Shown here: piece by piece, positions 7,467 to 9,287 of the stretch
Position numbering within the stretch: position 1 is the stretch's first letter
Layout: each line of letters starts with the position of its first letter
Origin: an uncultured Polynucleobacter sp.
Lineage (GTDB): Bacteria; Pseudomonadota; Gammaproteobacteria; Burkholderiales; Burkholderiaceae
Direction: 5' to 3'
Assembly (NCBI GenBank): GCA_937996825.1
Contig: CALKUJ010000397.1
Coordinates: forward strand, 1 to 9,287
Length of the DNA stretch: 9,287 nt
Notes under the pieces: model-generated
Told to the model about the DNA's origin: nothing
Seen by the model: only the letters and a program-made list of their open reading frames with translations
The model's database searches: none
Program-made: the position numbers and the translations under genes

Positions 7467-8113
7467 TGAATAAGTTCACAGTTCACCAAGGCTTGGTTGT
7501 TCCGCTTGATCGCGAGAACGTTGATACTGATGCCATCATTCCAAAACAGTTTTTGAAATCAATCAAAAGAACTGGCTTTGGACAAAACTTATTTGATGAA
7601 TGGCGTTATTTAGATCATGGCGAACCTGGTCAAGATTGTTCTAACCGCCCAATCAATCCTGATTTTGTATTGAACCAATCTCGCTACAAAGGTGGCAGCA
7701 TTCTTTTGGCTCGTCAAAACTTTGGTTGCGGTAGTTCTCGTGAACATGCACCTTGGGCTTTGGAGCAATATGGTTTTAGAGCAGTGATTGCCCCAAGCTT
7801 TGCAGATATCTTTTTTAACAACTGTTACAAAAATGGTTTGTTACCAATCGTTTTATCTGCTCAGCAAGTGGACCACTTGTTCAATGAAACAGCAGCATTC
7901 AATGGTTACCAGTTAACCATCGATCTAGAAAAGCAACAGGTGATTGCACCTGATGGTCGCGCCTATGATTTTGATATCGCACCATTTAGAAAGTATTGCA
8001 TGGTCAATGGTTTGGACGATATCGGTTTGACCTTGCGCCACGCGGACAAAATCAAGGCCTATGAGGCTGAGAGAGTTCTGCGCATGCCTTGGTTAGCGAC
8101 CAAGCTTCCTTAA
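7466..8113 (+). CDS. leuD: 3-isopropylmalate dehydratase small subunit
   Basis: The swivel-domain partner of LeuC in isopropylmalate isomerase. The 215 residues are the usual length and carry NVDTDAIIPKQFLKS (18-32) and NFGCGSSREHAPWAL (85-99), the signature loop that contributes substrate-binding Ser/Arg residues, plus SFADIFFNNCYKNGLLP (111-127). The ATG at 7466 shares one base with the lipoprotein stop (TAATG, 7464-7468). The preceding bases (ACCCCGGTTAAATA) offer no purine-rich ribosome site, so translation probably depends on ribosomes finishing the lipoprotein gene. The neighbouring genes leuC and leuB agree with the assignment. Confidence 0.96.
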   Translation: MNKFTVHQGLVVPLDRENVDTDAIIPKQFLKSIKRTGFGQNLFDEWRYLDHGEPGQDCSNRPINPDFVLNQSRYKGGSILLARQNFGCGSSREHAPWALEQYGFRAVIAPSFADIFFNNCYKNGLLPIVLSAQQVDHLFNETAAFNGYQLTIDLEKQQVIAPDGRAYDFDIAPFRKYCMVNGLDDIGLTLRHADKIKAYEAERVLRMPWLATKLP

Positions 8114-8136
8114 TTATTCCTGTTTAAAGGTTTGAC

Positions 8137-9207
8137 ATGAAGATTGCAGTATTGCCAGGTGATGGCATTGGTCCTGAAATCATTGCTGAAGCAGTGAAAG
8201 TCTTGAATGCTTTGGGCGAACCTTTTGAAATGGAAACCGCTCCAGTTGGTGGTGCTGGCTATGAAGCCAAAGGCCACCCTTTGCCTGAAGACACTCTGAA
8301 GTTAGCCAAAGAAGCTGATGCCATTTTGTTTGGTTCTGTGGGTGACTGGAAGTACGACACCTTGGCTCGTGAATTGCGTCCTGAGCAAGCGATTCTTGGT
8401 TTACGCAAACACCTCAGTTTGTTTGCCAACTTAAGACCAGCCATTTGTTATCCAGAATTGACTGAAGCATCTAGCTTGAAACCAGAAATCATTGCTGGTT
8501 TGAACATCTTGATCGTGCGTGAATTGAACGGCGATATTTACTTTGGTACTCCTAAGGGTATTCGGACAGCCACAGATGGTTTGTTCCCTGGTGCGCGCGA
8601 AGGTTTTGACACCATGCGTTATTCAGAGCCTGAAGTAGAGCGCATTGCTCATGTGGCATTCCAAGCAGCTCAGAAGCGCAACAAACGCGTGTGCAGTGTT
8701 GATAAATCCAACGTGCTTGAGACTTCACAGTTGTGGCGAGAAGTCATGACCCGCATTGCCAAAGAATACCCTGACGTTGAACTCAGTCATATGTATGTCG
8801 ATAACGCAGCCATGCAGTTGGTGAAAGCCCCAAAGGCATTTGATGTGGTGGTCACTGGTAACTTATTCGGTGATATCTTGTCAGATGAAGCGTCGATGTT
8901 GACTGGTTCAATCGGCATGTTGCCATCAGCCTCATTGGACAAAAACAATAAAGGTTTGTATGAGCCCAGTCATGGTTCAGCACCTGACATTGCTGGTAAG
9001 GGCATTGCCAATCCTTTGGCAACCATCCTATCTGCAGCCATGATGTTGCGTTTCTCCCTCAATCAGCCGCAAGCTGCTGACCGTATCGAGACCGCTGTCA
9101 AGGCCGTGCTGGCCTCTGGCAAACGCACTGCTGACATTTATTCCGCAGGCACCACCCAGGTGAGCACCCGTGAAATGGGCGACGCCGTGGTCGCCGCCCT
9201 GAAGTAA
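8137..9207 (+). CDS. leuB: 3-isopropylmalate dehydrogenase
   Basis: Oxidatively decarboxylates 3-isopropylmalate with NAD+ to 2-oxoisocaproate, in the cytoplasm. The 356-residue protein has GDGIGPEI (8-15), LFGSVGDWKYD (64-74), substrate arginines Arg90, Arg100 and Arg128, Tyr135 in DIYFG, Lys190 in VDKSNVLETS, and metal-binding Asp222, Asp246 and Asp250 (VDNAAMQLV and GDILSDEASML). EPSHGSAPDIAGKGIANP (276-293) is the cofactor-site loop. Spacing of these residues matches the Thermus enzyme. AAAGG (8126-8130) lies 6 bases before the ATG; the gap after leuD is 23 bases. The last ~48 codons are markedly richer in GC (about 61% by hand count, against about 42% in samples from the middle of the gene), with no visible effect on the protein. 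Confidence 0.97.
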   Translation: MKIAVLPGDGIGPEIIAEAVKVLNALGEPFEMETAPVGGAGYEAKGHPLPEDTLKLAKEADAILFGSVGDWKYDTLARELRPEQAILGLRKHLSLFANLRPAICYPELTEASSLKPEIIAGLNILIVRELNGDIYFGTPKGIRTATDGLFPGAREGFDTMRYSEPEVERIAHVAFQAAQKRNKRVCSVDKSNVLETSQLWREVMTRIAKEYPDVELSHMYVDNAAMQLVKAPKAFDVVVTGNLFGDILSDEASMLTGSIGMLPSASLDKNNKGLYEPSHGSAPDIAGKGIANPLATILSAAMMLRFSLNQPQAADRIETAVKAVLASGKRTADIYSAGTTQVSTREMGDAVVAALK

Positions 9208-9236
9208 CTCTTTATCTAACGCTAAAAGGCAACGCA

Positions 9237-9287
9237 ATGAGCAAGCAAGGTAACGTCGTCGGTCTCGTGGGCTGGCGTGGCATGGTG
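9237..9287 (+). CDS. asd: aspartate-semialdehyde dehydrogenase, 5' fragment
   Basis: Seventeen codons run off the right edge. The peptide contains VVGLVGWRGMV (7-17), the N-terminal NADP-binding start of Asd (E. coli VGFIGWRGMV). Asd reduces aspartyl phosphate to aspartate semialdehyde in the lysine, threonine, methionine and diaminopimelate pathway. AAAAGG (9224-9229) is a good ribosome site 7 bases upstream, and the 29-base gap after leuB has no terminator, so it is probably in the same transcript. Only the N-terminus is seen, but the motif and the gene order agree. Confidence 0.85.
   Translation, partial: MSKQGNVVGLVGWRGMV

Overview
The window reads as a chromosomal core-metabolism block from a betaproteobacterium of the order Burkholderiales. 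Gene order (GntR regulator, sdhCDAB, sdhE, gltA, leuC, entericidin-like lipoprotein, leuD, leuB, asd), protein sequences and a moderate-to-low GC with many TTG, CCA, GCT and GGT codons fit a freshwater Polynucleobacter-like organism. The genus is an inference; no rRNA or other marker is present. All recognised genes lie on the + strand. There are no mobile elements, tRNA/rRNA genes, CRISPR arrays or gene-free stretches above 300 bases.

Region by region: (1) 6-734 is a GntR/HutC-type transcription regulator whose true start may lie left of the window. (2) 735-866 is a 132-base regulatory gap holding a 15-base inverted repeat (TGTTG-N5-CAACA) over a candidate -10 box, a plausible operator and promoter for sdh. 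(3) 867-4448 encodes the four subunits of succinate dehydrogenase/complex II (sdhC, sdhD, sdhA, sdhB) and the flavinylation factor sdhE, tightly packed. (4) 4527-5837 is citrate synthase gltA after a 78-base gap. (5) Only 12 bases later comes leuC (5850-7262), then a 61-residue entericidin-like lipoprotein (7281-7466) whose stop overlaps the leuD start, then leuD (7466-8113), leuB (8137-9207) and the first 17 codons of asd (9237 to window end).

Together the genes couple the TCA cycle and respiratory chain (citrate synthase, succinate:quinone oxidoreductase) to leucine biosynthesis (isopropylmalate isomerase LeuCD and isopropylmalate dehydrogenase LeuB) and to the aspartate-family pathway (Asd). 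LeuCD and LeuB are the leucine-pathway homologues of aconitase and isocitrate dehydrogenase, so the cluster places citrate synthase beside paralogues of the next two TCA steps. leuA is not in the window.

I see no unfamiliar defence or mobile system. The points worth a second look are: two strong back-to-back hairpins inside the first 130 bases of leuC, the first built from synonymous codons unusual for the region; the lipoprotein gene wedged between the two isomerase subunits, with a start/stop overlap likely to couple leuD translation; the inverted repeat before sdhC; and a rise in GC over the last ~50 codons of leuB that continues into asd.
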